Shown one piece after another: positions 1 through 8,257 of a DNA stretch of 64,000 nucleotides. Position numbers and translations under genes: made by a program. Under the pieces are notes generated by a model, which saw only the letters and a list, made by a program, of their open reading frames with translations, ran no database searches and had not been told where the DNA came from. The stretch's first letter is position 1. Each line of letters begins with the position of its first letter. The stretch comes from Propionimicrobium sp963511305 (lineage in GTDB: Bacteria > Actinomycetota > Actinomycetes > Propionibacteriales > Propionibacteriaceae): contig CAUPIJ010000007.1 of NCBI GenBank assembly GCA_963511305.1, forward strand, positions 1-64,000, written 5' to 3'.

Positions 1-134
1 CTAACAGCCTAAACCGGATACTATTTAAACCATCCAACAATCGGGGGACAGTTCACGCTGGCCAGGCCAACTTTTTTATTCCTAAACCGCTTCGCTGTAT
101 TGAATGGCAAGGTCTTTTGATTAATCTGTCAGTT

Positions 135-878
135 ATGAAAAGGCTTCTTGCGGGTATCGTCCCTGGCGCTCTGCTGCTGTGCAGCGTGCTGTTGACGAGT
201 GGCTGTGAGTCCAAACTGGTTACGCCGGGAAGCGGCGAAATAATCCTTCCAAGTCCCTCGGCGCTTGAGAGCGCGGTTGCCGAGCCAGGCCAGCCATCAG
301 CAGAAGTCAGCAAGGATCCTGCCGGGAACGTTCATTCCGATTTCAAGTCCACGGGAAAGTTTCTGCTCAACAAGTTGGAACTAAAGTCCTCTCGCGGCGG
401 CCGTGAGATCAAATACGTCGTTCAAGTGGAGGACAGCCTGGGCTTGGATCCCGACACGGTGGCGGAAAAGGTTCACACCACCCTAGACGACGATCGCGGC
501 TGGGCTCCCATCGAAAACGTCTCGTTTAAGCTGATTGTTGACCAGAACGATGCAGATCTGGTGGTCACGCTTGCCACGGGCGGCACAGTCAACAAGCTCT
601 GCCAGCCGCTAGATACCGAAAACACCTGGAGCTGCAGATCCTCGAATACGGTTAACTTGAACGCAGATCGTTGGCTCTATGCTACGCCGTCATACGAGGG
701 CGTTGATCTTGAGATTTATCGCACATATCTGATTAATCACGAGATCGGCCATTTTCTGGGGCATGACCACCTTAATTGCCCAGCCCAAGACGGGCTTGCA
801 CCAGTGATGCAGCAGCAGAGCATGAGCCTGCAGGGTTGCCTGCCGAATGGCTGGCCGGCAAACGACCCAGGCCGCTGA
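135..878 (+). CDS. DUF3152 lipoprotein, zinc-metalloprotease-like
   Basis: Probable exported lipoprotein of 247 residues. An N-terminal hydrophobic stretch ends in the lipobox LTSGC, with the lipidated Cys at residue 24, so the mature protein should sit on the outer face of the membrane. Near the C-terminus HEIGHFLGHDH (from about residue 202) has the zinc-protease form HExxHxxGH, followed by APVMQQQ and a GC..GWP tail typical of the actinobacterial DUF3152 family, which is known as metzincin-like but has no settled substrate. The ATG at 135 is preferred over the upstream TTG at 117: a TAATCT box at 122-127 ends seven bases before it and there is no Shine-Dalgarno, so the transcript is probably leaderless. 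It converges on leuB. Confidence 0.85.
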   Translation: MKRLLAGIVPGALLLCSVLLTSGCESKLVTPGSGEIILPSPSALESAVAEPGQPSAEVSKDPAGNVHSDFKSTGKFLLNKLELKSSRGGREIKYVVQVEDSLGLDPDTVAEKVHTTLDDDRGWAPIENVSFKLIVDQNDADLVVTLATGGTVNKLCQPLDTENTWSCRSSNTVNLNADRWLYATPSYEGVDLEIYRTYLINHEIGHFLGHDHLNCPAQDGLAPVMQQQSMSLQGCLPNGWPANDPGR

Positions 879-888
879 CCTGGGTCGT
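862..888 (+). terminator. Hairpin terminator overlapping the DUF3152 stop codon
   Basis: A perfect 10-bp inverted repeat (ACGACCCAGG at 862-871 and its complement at 879-888) with a 7-nt loop spans the TGA stop at 876-878. There is no T-run after it, as is usual for high-GC actinobacterial terminators. It separates this gene from the converging leuB. Confidence 0.6.
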
Positions 889-953
889 GATGCGCGCTAT
901 GTTCTGCTGAGCAATTCGGCTACAGCTTTATAGGAGCTCCGCGACTGCTCGCG

Positions 954-988
954 GGAGCGAAGCGATTGCTTACAGGAGCGAAGCGATT
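954..988 (-). repeat. 14-bp tandem direct repeat at the leuB 3' end
   Basis: GGAGCGAAGCGATT occurs at 954-967 and again at 975-988, a period of 21 bp (seven codons). The second copy encodes the end of LeuB and the first lies just after its stop, so a small duplication may have moved or repeated the 3' end. A GC-rich imperfect hairpin at about 936-957 lies beside it. Confidence 0.5.
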
Positions 989-2025
989 TGATCGCCGATT
1001 TCGCTGGTAGAGAGCTTTTCATCTGCGCGATTGGCCATGAACTTGTTGATCGCGGCCTCGATTCGAGCGGCGTCTTCCCTGCGTTCCAGGTGATCCAGCA
1101 GCAAGACCATGGAACTGATCGCCGCTACCGGGTCCGCGATGCCCTGGCCGGCGATGTCCGGTGCGGAGCCATGTACCGGCTCGAACATCGACGGGAACTC
1201 GCGGGAGGTATTAATGTTCGCGGATGGAGCCAGGCCGATCCCGCCGGTCACCGCGGCGGCCTCGTCGGTGATGATATCGCCGAATAAATTGTCGGTGACG
1301 ATCACGTCGAAGTCCTGCGGGTTGGTGATCATCTTGATGGTGGCGGCGTCGATGTGCAGATAGTCGCGGCTGACCTGCGGGTATTCCTCGCCGACCTCGT
1401 TGAAGATGCGGTTCCACAGGCCACCGGCGTTGACCAGTACGTTGTGCTTGTGCAGCAGGGTGACTTGGTTATAACGGCGGGTGGCAAGCTCGAATGCGTA
1501 GCGCACCACGCGCTTGACGCCGAATGCGGTGTTGACGCTGACCTCGGTTGCCACCTCGTGGTCGGTGCCGGTGCGCAGCGTGCCGCCGTTGCCGCAGTAC
1601 AGGCCCTCGGTGCCCTCGCGGACGACGACGAAGTCGATCGGCTTGCCCCCGGTAACCCAATCGGCCAGCGGTATTTGCTGTCCCGGATAGACCTTCGAGG
1701 GGCGCAGGTTGACGTCGTGGTCGAGGGCGAAGCGCAGTTTGAGTAGCAGGCCGCGCTCGAGCAGGCCGCTAGGGATGGACTTTGAGCCGGGTGCCGCGCC
1801 GACCGCGCCCAGGATGATGGCGTCGGTGGCCTTCAGCTCTTCGAGGGTCTCGTCGCTGAGCACCTCGGAGGTGGCAAGCCAGTGCTCAGCCCCGAGGTCG
1901 AAATCGACGTAGTCGAAGGTGCTTTCGCCGACGCACGCCGTTAGAACCTTTAACGCTTCATTGACTACCTCGGGGCCGATCCCGTCGCCTCTGATAACTG
2001 CTATCTTTGCTTGCTTTGAATTCAT
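970..2025 (-). CDS. leuB: 3-isopropylmalate dehydrogenase
   Basis: Oxidises and decarboxylates 3-isopropylmalate to 2-oxoisocaproate in leucine synthesis. In organisms with citramalate synthase it also acts on methylmalate for isoleucine. The 351 residues show the family motifs GDGIGPEV (13-20), the substrate-arginine segment KLRFALDHDVNLRP (96-109), TDNLFGDIITDE (244-255) with the metal-binding aspartates, and HGSAPDIAG (285-293). The size is normal for the actinobacterial form. The ATG has no Shine-Dalgarno. On the minus strand a TAGGCT box ends seven bases before it and a 9-bp inverted repeat abuts it, so initiation may be leaderless and regulated. It lies apart from leuCD (9.1 kb), with cimA and ilvE nearby on the other strand. 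Confidence 0.95.
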   Translation of the reverse strand: MNSKQAKIAVIRGDGIGPEVVNEALKVLTACVGESTFDYVDFDLGAEHWLATSEVLSDETLEELKATDAIILGAVGAAPGSKSIPSGLLERGLLLKLRFALDHDVNLRPSKVYPGQQIPLADWVTGGKPIDFVVVREGTEGLYCGNGGTLRTGTDHEVATEVSVNTAFGVKRVVRYAFELATRRYNQVTLLHKHNVLVNAGGLWNRIFNEVGEEYPQVSRDYLHIDAATIKMITNPQDFDVIVTDNLFGDIITDEAAAVTGGIGLAPSANINTSREFPSMFEPVHGSAPDIAGQGIADPVAAISSMVLLLDHLERREDAARIEAAINKFMANRADEKLSTSEIGDQIASLL

Positions 2026-2055
2026 GGCAGATAGCCTAGTGAAGAACTATCTGCC
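2026..2055 (-). promoter_or_regulatory. Inverted repeat directly upstream of leuB
   Basis: GGCAGATAG at 2026-2034 and its perfect complement at 2047-2055 flank a 12-bp centre; the repeat touches the leuB ATG (2023-2025). On the minus strand the leuB -10-like TAGGCT falls at the inner edge of the repeat. It could be an operator or an RNA hairpin. On the plus strand it is followed by CTTTTTC and would look like a terminator, but no plus-strand gene ends here. Confidence 0.45.
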
Positions 2056-2075
2056 AGGCTTTTTCGTCTCAGCGA

Positions 2076-2366
2076 CTAGTCGAGGTCGGTGCGCTCTGCC
2101 AGCCAATCGTGAACACTTCTCCAGCTAGCGCAGTCGGTGGTGTTGACGCCGAGACTCTTATAGGCAGCAGAGCGCCCGGTCACCGCGCTGATGCCCAGCG
2201 CGCAGCCGAGAAGGGTGCAGAGGAATCTGCCGAAACCGCGACGGGCGCCGGATCCGGTGAAGAAGATAGCGGCAAGGACACCGCGAAGTGCGCGGTCAGC
2301 GTCGCCGACGTTGGTTCTGACGGGACGGTCGATGAATACGTATTCGGTCTTTTTCTTTCGAGCCAT
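2076..2366 (-). CDS. DUF2892-family small membrane protein
   Basis: Small membrane protein of 96 residues. The segment RTNVGDADRALRGVLAAI opens a DUF2892-like domain, with two hydrophobic stretches and the closing AAYKSLGVNT motif seen in YgaP-type inner-membrane proteins. Function is unknown; in other proteins this domain is a membrane anchor. The start at 2366 is chosen because GGAGAG lies about eight bases upstream, while the longer reading frame back to 2480 would run into the divergent ilvE promoter region. It sits upstream of leuB on the same strand with about 50 bp between them. Confidence 0.7.
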   Translation of the reverse strand: MARKKKTEYVFIDRPVRTNVGDADRALRGVLAAIFFTGSGARRGFGRFLCTLLGCALGISAVTGRSAAYKSLGVNTTDCASWRSVHDWLAERTDLD

Positions 2367-2468
2367 TATTGCTCTCCGTTCTAGTAGCAACTCGTTAATC
2401 CTATGCGCTGGGCGTTTAAGGTTTGGACTAGAAAAATATTTGTCTCTTCTAGGGTTACCCTTAGTGGC

Positions 2469-3548
2469 ATGTCGCTGCAATTCGAATTACCTGAAAATCC
2501 CAGCTTTCTAGCTGATGACGCAATCGCCAAGATCCACGAGAATCCCGGCTTCGGAAAGTTCTTCACCGATCACATGGCGGTAGCCGACTGGAGCATCGAG
2601 GACGGCTGGAAGAATGACCGCCTCGTGCCGTATTCGCCAATTGCGATGGACCCTGCAGGCGCCGTTTACCACTACGCTCAGGAGGTCTTCGAAGGCATGA
2701 AGGCCTATCGGCACGCTGACGGCTCGGTGTGGCTGTTCCGTCCCGAGCGCAACGCTCAGCGCATGGCAGATTCTGCGGAGCGCCTAGCCTTGCCGCCGTT
2801 GCCGGTTGACGACTACCTGCGGGCTGTCGAAAACCTGGTCAAGCTAGACGAGCGCTGGGTGCCGGGCGGCGAGGAGCAGAGCCTGTACATCCGTCCGTTC
2901 GAGATGGCCAACGAGGACTTCCTTGGTGTTCGCCCGGCCGAGACCGTGGTTTTCGCCATCATCTGCAGCCCGGTAGGTGCCTACTTCGCTGGCGGCGTAC
3001 ACGCAGTCGACATCTGGGTTGAATCGAGTTACGCCCGCGTCGCTGTCGGTGGCACCGGCTCGGCCAAGTGCGGTGGCAACTACGCAGCTTCGCTGCTTCC
3101 GCAGAAGCTGGCGGAGCAGAAGGGCTGCAGCCAGGTTCTCTTCCTGGATGCCGCCGAACACCGCTGGCTTGAGGAGCTGGGCGGCATGAACGTCTGCTTG
3201 ATCACCAATAACGATGAGCTGGTTACTCCGGAGTTGAACGGCAACATCTTGCCGGGCGTCACCCGCGACTCTCTGCTGCAGATCGCTCCCGACCTGGGCC
3301 TGACCCCGGTCGAGCGCCCGATCAGCTACGACGAGGTCGTCAAGGGCATCGAATCGGGTGCCTTCGTCGAGGCCTTCGCCTGCGGCACCGCAGCGGTGAT
3401 CACTCCGATTGGTTCGCTTCAGGACGAGGACGGCGTCCATGCCTTCAGCGCGAAGCCGAAGAAGTCTCTGGAATTGCGCAACCACCTGATCGACATTCAA
3501 TACGGCCGCGTCGAGGACACTCGCGGCTGGATGCGCCGAGTAGTTTAA
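2469..3548 (+). CDS. ilvE: Branched-chain amino acid aminotransferase
   Basis: Class IV PLP-dependent transaminase that makes valine, leucine and isoleucine from their 2-oxo acids using glutamate. From the ATG at 2469 it is 359 residues, the usual length for actinobacterial IlvE. Upstream in-frame codons reach back to 2403 but do not look conserved. The VGGTGSAKCGGNYAASL segment contains the PLP lysine, Lys200, and EEQSLYIRPFE and GVTRDSL are further family signatures. It probably shares a transcript with cimA, which begins 20 bp after its stop, tying the last step of isoleucine synthesis to the first. Confidence 0.95.
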   Translation: MSLQFELPENPSFLADDAIAKIHENPGFGKFFTDHMAVADWSIEDGWKNDRLVPYSPIAMDPAGAVYHYAQEVFEGMKAYRHADGSVWLFRPERNAQRMADSAERLALPPLPVDDYLRAVENLVKLDERWVPGGEEQSLYIRPFEMANEDFLGVRPAETVVFAIICSPVGAYFAGGVHAVDIWVESSYARVAVGGTGSAKCGGNYAASLLPQKLAEQKGCSQVLFLDAAEHRWLEELGGMNVCLITNNDELVTPELNGNILPGVTRDSLLQIAPDLGLTPVERPISYDEVVKGIESGAFVEAFACGTAAVITPIGSLQDEDGVHAFSAKPKKSLELRNHLIDIQYGRVEDTRGWMRRVV

Positions 3549-3568
3549 GGTTCGAGGGAAAAGAGCAG

Positions 3569-5164
3569 ATGAGCAGCGCGCTGGCAATGCCAGATGTATT
3601 CCACGTCTACGACACGACCCTTCGGGACGGTAACCAGCAAGAGGGCATGCATCTGTCGGTTTCTGACAAGTTGCGGATCGCCAGGTTGCTAGATGATTTG
3701 GGTGTCGGTTTCATCGAGGGCGGCCAGCCGGGCATGATCCCGGCGGACGAGGATTTCTTCAAGGCAGCCGCCAGCGAGCTATCGCTGCGGAACTCTGCCC
3801 TGGTGGTTTACGGCAGGACGCGCGAGCCGGGTGTGCGCTGCGAGGATGATCCCGCGTTAGCCAAGCTGCTCGCTGCGGGCACCGATGTGGTCTGCCTGGT
3901 GGCCAAGGCCCACGACGTGCACGTCTACGACGCGCTGCGTACGACGCTGGACGAGAACCTGGCCATGATTGAAGACACCGTGCGTTATCTGATCGGTGAA
4001 GGCAAGCGGGTCTTCGTCGATCTTGAGCACTTCTTCGACGGCTACCTGGCTAATCCGACGTACGCGATGTCTGTATTGCGGAAGGCCGCCGAAGCCGGGG
4101 CGGAGGTGGTTGTGCTGTGCGACACTAACGGCGGCATGCTGCCGCACGAGGTCAGCGACATCGTTTCAGCAGCCACCCAGGTTGGCGTCGATCTTGGCAT
4201 CCACTGCCAGAACGACTCGGGTTGTGCGGTGGCTAATTCGATGATGGCGCTGGACGCTGGCGTGATGCACGTGCAGGGCACCATCAATGGCTACGGCGAG
4301 CGCGCCGGAAATGTTGATCTGACAACGGTGATCGCAAATCTGCAGCTCAAGTACCGCTGGCAGGTGATCAGCCCTGCTCAGCTCGGCATGCTGACCTCGA
4401 TCAGCAACTCGATCGCCGAGATCGCCCATCAGCCGCTGGACCCGAGACAGCCATTTGTTGGGCATTCCGCGTTCGCGCACAAGGCCGGCCTGCACGCCAA
4501 GGCCGTGCAGATCAACGAAAATCTTTACCAGCACGTCGACCCCAAGGCCGTGGGCAACACCACGCACATGGTGATCAGCGAGATGGCTAGCCGAGCCAGC
4601 GTGCAGGTCAAGGGCGAAGAGCTTGGGCTTGACCTATCCGACCGCAAGGTGGCAGACCAGATCGCCGATCTGATCAAACAGCGGGAGTCCAAGGGCTACG
4701 CTTACGACGTCGCGGACGCCTCCTTCGAGCTGCTGGTGTTGGACTTCTTGGACAGGCTCGAGCAGCCATTCCAGGTGGTCAACTGGCGTGTCGTATCCGA
4801 GGAGGACGGTGTCGACGAGGTCTCGTCGTCGGAGGCCACCGTCAAGGTGATTGCGAATGGCAAGCGGCAGGACGCGGTCGTCGATGGCAACGGCCCAGTC
4901 AACGCGCTGGGGCGCGCGCTAGTCGAGGCGCTGCGCGGCGGCTATCCCCAGGTGGATAGCTACAGGCTCATCGACTACAAGGTGCGAATCCTAGACACCG
5001 AGGCTGGCACGGACGCCGTGGTGCGGGTGAACATCGTCACCACCGACGGCGATCAGACCTGGACTACCGTCGGCGTCGGCACGGACGTGATCGAGGCCAG
5101 CTGGGAGGCGCTGTCCGACGCCTACCACTACGGCCTATTGAAGGGGTATGGGTCGAAGAACTAG
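3569..5164 (+). CDS. cimA: (R)-citramalate synthase
   Basis: Condenses pyruvate and acetyl-CoA to citramalate, the first step of threonine-independent isoleucine synthesis. The 531-residue length and sequence match CimA rather than LeuA. DTTLRDGNQQEG (15-26) is the catalytic HMGL-like start, IHCQNDSG near residue 208 carries the metal-binding His, and GHSAFAHKAGLHAKAV marks the linker region. The C-terminal ~140 residues form the LeuA-type allosteric dimer domain, usually the site of feedback inhibition. GAAAAGAGC before the ATG is a modest ribosome-binding site. Together with leuCD and leuB in this window the pathway to 2-oxobutyrate is complete. Confidence 0.92.
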   Translation: MSSALAMPDVFHVYDTTLRDGNQQEGMHLSVSDKLRIARLLDDLGVGFIEGGQPGMIPADEDFFKAAASELSLRNSALVVYGRTREPGVRCEDDPALAKLLAAGTDVVCLVAKAHDVHVYDALRTTLDENLAMIEDTVRYLIGEGKRVFVDLEHFFDGYLANPTYAMSVLRKAAEAGAEVVVLCDTNGGMLPHEVSDIVSAATQVGVDLGIHCQNDSGCAVANSMMALDAGVMHVQGTINGYGERAGNVDLTTVIANLQLKYRWQVISPAQLGMLTSISNSIAEIAHQPLDPRQPFVGHSAFAHKAGLHAKAVQINENLYQHVDPKAVGNTTHMVISEMASRASVQVKGEELGLDLSDRKVADQIADLIKQRESKGYAYDVADASFELLVLDFLDRLEQPFQVVNWRVVSEEDGVDEVSSSEATVKVIANGKRQDAVVDGNGPVNALGRALVEALRGGYPQVDSYRLIDYKVRILDTEAGTDAVVRVNIVTTDGDQTWTTVGVGTDVIEASWEALSDAYHYGLLKGYGSKN

Positions 5165-5188
5165 GCGATTGTTGACTAGGCTTGGTTC

Positions 5189-5989
5189 ATGAGAATCGCT
5201 CGTTTTGTGCTCGACGACCAGCCTCAGTACGGCGTCGTCGAACTTGAGGAAGACCAGGGCTCGCATCCACAGACTATCGCGGTGTTGAATCGCGATCCGT
5301 TGGCCGGCCCGGTTAATTACACGGGGGAGCGCGTCGATCTTGCCGATGTACGCCTGGTTGCCCCGGTGATCCCGCGCTCGAAAGTGGTTGCGGTGGGCAA
5401 GAACTACGCCGATCACGCCGCGGAATTCGATACCGAGGTGCCCGAACAGCCGCTGCTGTTTTTCAAGCCGAACACCTCGGTGATCGGCCCGGGAGAGCCG
5501 ATCATCAGGCCCGCCGAGACGAAGGATCTGCACTATGAGGGCGAGCTGGCCATCGTCATTGGCCGGATTTGCCGGAAGGTTCCGGTGGAGCGGGTTCAGG
5601 AAGTCATATTCGGCTATACCTGCGCTAACGACGTCACCGCCCGAGACGTTCAGGCGGCCGAATCGCAGTGGACTAGGGCTAAGGGTTTTGACACTTTCTG
5701 CCCGCTTGGCCCCTGGATCTCCAGCCACATCGACCTGAAATCTGCCGGCGAACTCTCCATCAGGACGATCCTGGATGGCGAGCTCCGCCAGGAGGGCTCC
5801 ACAAAGGACATGGTTTTCGACGTGGCAACCGTGGTCAGCTACATCAGCCAGTTCACCACGCTGCTGCCCGGCGACGTCATCCTGACCGGCACCCCGGCTG
5901 GTGTTGGCTCCATGGTGGCCGGCCAGCAGGTCAGCGTCGAGATCGAGGGCATCGGCACCCTGACGAACCCCGTTATGGATGATGAATAA
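5189..5989 (+). CDS. Fumarylacetoacetate hydrolase family protein
   Basis: Metal-dependent hydrolase or decarboxylase of the FAH fold, 266 residues. GKNYADHAAEF (70-80) and HYEGELAIVIGR (115-126) are the family core. Glu117, Glu119 and Asp148 are the expected metal ligands and Lys165 (RAKGFDTF) lies near the active site. Family members act on acylpyruvates, oxaloacetate or homoprotocatechuate intermediates, and the substrate here cannot be told. TAGGCT at 5177-5182 lies six bases before the ATG and there is no Shine-Dalgarno, indicating a leaderless start. The CPBP protease gene follows with no gap. Confidence 0.88.
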   Translation: MRIARFVLDDQPQYGVVELEEDQGSHPQTIAVLNRDPLAGPVNYTGERVDLADVRLVAPVIPRSKVVAVGKNYADHAAEFDTEVPEQPLLFFKPNTSVIGPGEPIIRPAETKDLHYEGELAIVIGRICRKVPVERVQEVIFGYTCANDVTARDVQAAESQWTRAKGFDTFCPLGPWISSHIDLKSAGELSIRTILDGELRQEGSTKDMVFDVATVVSYISQFTTLLPGDVILTGTPAGVGSMVAGQQVSVEIEGIGTLTNPVMDDE

Positions 5990-6919
5990 ATGGTTTCTGG
6001 GCCCATAACTAAGCCCCCGGCGAGCGTCGACTACACGAAGGTTCTAAAGACCGACGACTCGGCCAGCACGAGGTCACTGGTGGGTTTCTTGGTGGTCTTC
6101 TGCGGCTATCTTTTTGGCGTCTACGTGCTTGCTCATGCCGTAGTAGGGGTGGGGTGGCTGCTGCGCGGCACGCCGGAAGGCTTCCAGGATTTCGCTGCCA
6201 AGGCGCTTCGTTACGAGCTGCCCGAGGGCCTGCTGGGCAGTCATCTTGGGCTGGCCTCTATGATGCTGATCTGCTTCGCGGTGGTTTATTGGGAGCATCG
6301 AGTCCGGCCGTTCTGGCTCATCTCGGTGCAGCCGGGAATGCGGTGGCGTTATTTGTTCGCCTGTTTGCTGGCAGCTTGCGTTTCGCTGAACGCCGTCTAC
6401 TGGATCAGCAGGGCGGGCAAACCGTTCGAGGTAGCCCCTCCCGAGGACGCCTGGCTCTGGTTTGTTTTCATATTGCTAGCTAGCCCGCTGCAGGCAGCGG
6501 GGGAGGAGTTTGTCTTTCGCGGCTATCTGATGCAGGCCGTAGGCACCTTCTCCAGGAGTCCCTGGATTCCGGTGGTCTTTTCCGGCGCAATATTCGCGAT
6601 GATGCATGGCAGCCAGAATCTGGCGCTGTTCGTAGACCGGTTGGGCTTCGGCTTGCTTGCTGGTGGTCTCGTCGTGCTGACCGGCGGCCTGGAGGCGGCG
6701 ATAGCCGCGCACATTGTTAATAACGTCTTTTCCTTTGGCTATGCGACGCTGTCCGGCACGTTGACGCAGGCTCGTGAGATCTCTGTTTCGTCCTGGGCCA
6801 CCACCGCATTCGACCTGCTGGCCTACGCTTTGACCTTCGGTGCCTGCTGGCTGATCGGCAAAAAAATGAATGTTGCAGACCGAACTCCCGATTTTGTTTC
6901 CGGCGCGAAGAGCATGTAA
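5990..6919 (+). CDS. CPBP-family intramembrane metalloprotease
   Basis: Polytopic membrane protein of 309 residues in the CAAX-protease/bacteriocin-processing (Abi) family. It has all three catalytic motifs: EEFVFR with Glu172, Glu173 and Arg177, FAMMH with His206, and HIVNN with His241 and Asn245. About eight hydrophobic segments can be counted, and the first about 30 residues are cytosolic. Relatives cleave membrane peptides, mature bacteriocins or give self-immunity; no peptide substrate gene is adjacent. The ATG directly follows the stop of the FAH gene, so the two are cotranscribed and probably translationally coupled. Confidence 0.88.
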   Translation: MVSGPITKPPASVDYTKVLKTDDSASTRSLVGFLVVFCGYLFGVYVLAHAVVGVGWLLRGTPEGFQDFAAKALRYELPEGLLGSHLGLASMMLICFAVVYWEHRVRPFWLISVQPGMRWRYLFACLLAACVSLNAVYWISRAGKPFEVAPPEDAWLWFVFILLASPLQAAGEEFVFRGYLMQAVGTFSRSPWIPVVFSGAIFAMMHGSQNLALFVDRLGFGLLAGGLVVLTGGLEAAIAAHIVNNVFSFGYATLSGTLTQAREISVSSWATTAFDLLAYALTFGACWLIGKKMNVADRTPDFVSGAKSM

Positions 6920-6976
6920 TGTTTTAACTCGCGCGTTGAGCGCCAAACACAACTAAACAAGTGGAAACACTCATAC

Positions 6977-7047
6977 TGGGGTATGGGGTAATGGTAGCCC
7001 GACGGTTTCTGGTTCCGTTAGTCTAGGTTCGAGTCCTAGTACCCCAA
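6977..7047 (+). tRNA. tRNA-Gln (CTG anticodon)
   Basis: Cloverleaf with acceptor stem TGGGGTA/TACCCCA (6977-6983 with 7040-7046), discriminator A at 7047 and T-arm GGTTCGAGTCC. The anticodon loop TTCTGGT gives CTG for CAG codons. The lowest anticodon-stem pair is T-T. The 3' CCA is not encoded. Confidence 0.93.
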
Positions 7048-7072
7048 CAAAGTTTCCACAAAAACTGAACAT

Positions 7073-7148
7073 GGCCCCGTAGTGCAGCGGCCTAGCACGC
7101 AGCCCTCTCAAGGCTGAAACGGCGGTTCGAATCCGCTCGGGGCTACCA
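7073..7148 (+). tRNA. tRNA-Glu (CTC anticodon)
   Basis: Acceptor stem GGCCCCG/CGGGGCT (7073-7079 with 7138-7144, with a G-T first pair), D-stem GTGC/GCAC, and anticodon loop CTCTCAA, giving CTC for GAG codons. The discriminator is A7145, and CCA is present in the DNA at 7146-7148, unlike the tRNA-Gln just upstream. It probably shares a transcript with that gene, 25 bp away. Confidence 0.94.
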
Positions 7149-7150
7149 TT

Positions 7151-7175
7151 AAAACCCTATTTGATTAGGGGTTTT
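7151..7175 (+). terminator. Rho-independent terminator of the tRNA pair
   Basis: AAAACCC/GGGTTTT stem with an AT-rich loop and a T-run, three bases after tRNA-Glu. The roughly 240 bp after it up to 7415 contain no gene that I can support. Confidence 0.7.
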
Positions 7176-7415
7176 GCAAAATCTGGGAGCGTTCAGAACC
7201 CCCTTGAAATTGCCGCGTGCCAGAACGCGTCAGAAGCGACTTTTTGAGCCCATCCCGGTCGAGTATTAAGAGTGGTGAGGGGCTTATTGTAGTTAATAGC
7301 CCAGCCAAACTTTTTATCGGTTGGCAGCTAGTCCCCCCATAGTTTTCCTCTGCTCCTCTCCAATTACGATCTCGTGATACGTTGAATACAGTTAATATGT
7401 GAGGGCGGGTTCATC

Positions 7416-7667
7416 GTGACGAAGACTCCGATGCCGGTTCGTGTTTCCGCCGAGTTGGCGAGCCGCTACGACCGGCTAGCTAAAGCTACGGGGCGGACGA
7501 GGACTTTTTATGTGACCGAAGCTCTCGAGGGCTCGATCGACCGACTTGAATACGAATACGGGCTTTTGAAGAAAGCCGAAGATTTCCGCGCGGGCAGGCT
7601 GGAAACCATGACGCTCAATGAGCTGGAGGAAAGACTTTGCAGGAGCTTATGGCCATTTGACAATTAA
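7416..7667 (+). CDS. Orphan ribbon-helix-helix antitoxin (RelB/CopG-like)
   Basis: 83-residue DNA-binding antitoxin type. The N-terminal PVRVSAELASRYDRLAKATG and the RTRTFYVTEALEG helix match the ribbon-helix-helix fold of RelB-like antitoxins, followed by an acidic toxin-binding tail (LNELEERL). It starts at a GTG with GAGGGCGG about ten bases upstream. No RelE-type toxin follows. The last nine residues (CRSLWPFDN) do not look like a normal antitoxin end, and the frame runs 21 bp into a convergent AT-rich gene. I infer that the 3' end and the toxin were lost when the next block arrived. It may persist as a stand-alone repressor. Confidence 0.65.
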   Translation: MTKTPMPVRVSAELASRYDRLAKATGRTRTFYVTEALEGSIDRLEYEYGLLKKAEDFRAGRLETMTLNELEERLCRSLWPFDN

Positions 7668-7976
7668 GAGCCAAGTTCCATTTTTATCAGGATTAGGTAT
7701 GCATACCGTAAATGGATATCTGTACTTAATTACTGTTCTTATGAACTGGCATTCAACTTGACTTCCCAGGACTTTCAGGACATTATCCCAAATTCCTTTA
7801 GTTTCTGCATCGCCAACGTATCCGTCAGACCACGCATACCCCTCGGAAACGTTTACAGAACTGCTGTTTGAATTAACTGTGACTTCAGCACTCGCATTTG
7901 GAGTCGCGCATAATGAAGCGCTAACTGCGACAGATATGCCAGAAAGAAAAGCAAGCGCTTTGTTTTTAAAAGACAT
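7647..7976 (-). CDS. Small secreted protein of unknown function
   Basis: Not recognised. From the ATG at 7976 it encodes about 109 residues; ATGs at 7979 and 7994 are alternatives, and none has a clear Shine-Dalgarno. The N-terminus MSFKNKALAFLSGISVAVS followed by ATPNASAE is a good Sec signal peptide with a likely cleavage after ASA. The mature part is rich in Ser/Asn, then aromatic, with two Cys (VECQF and FTVCIP) that could form one disulfide, and ends in a W-rich strand. Base composition is clearly more AT-rich than the core genes, suggesting acquisition. It converges on and overlaps the antitoxin gene. Confidence 0.55.
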   Translation of the reverse strand: MSFKNKALAFLSGISVAVSASLCATPNASAEVTVNSNSSSVNVSEGYAWSDGYVGDAETKGIWDNVLKVLGSQVECQFIRTVIKYRYPFTVCIPNPDKNGTWLLIVKWP

Positions 7977-8032
7977 CATACTTAAGTGTTGCACAGAACA
8001 TTCTCTTGTTCCTCCCGTGCGAAGATAAAACT

Positions 8033-8257
8033 ATGAAAAAATCAGATAGCTTTGCTTCGTTTATGCAAGAAGTTTCAAAAGCTCTTAGCCAGAGTGACAC
8101 CCCTACGGCAGCAGCATTTGCCGCTGGTTTTTCGATGTGTCCAGAAGAAAATATAACTACGCAAACTCTGATATGCGATTTGATAGGTGTTATATCCGAT
8201 CTAGAAACTAGAATTAAAGCACTCGAGGATAGTAAAGAGAGACCGAGCATTTCGTAA
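8033..8257 (+). CDS. Hypothetical small protein with C-terminal coiled coil
   Basis: Not recognised. 74 residues from ATG 8033 (an in-frame start at 8006 would add nine). The first part is polar with an Ala-rich helix (TAAAFAAGF), and the end (ICDLIGVISDLETRIKALED) has a heptad pattern suggesting oligomerisation. It is AT-rich and divergent from the secreted-protein gene, with which it shares a roughly 55-bp promoter region. GCATT/AATGC at 8247-8260 forms a short hairpin over its stop codon. Chance reading frame is possible. Confidence 0.4.
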   Translation: MKKSDSFASFMQEVSKALSQSDTPTAAAFAAGFSMCPEENITTQTLICDLIGVISDLETRIKALEDSKERPSIS

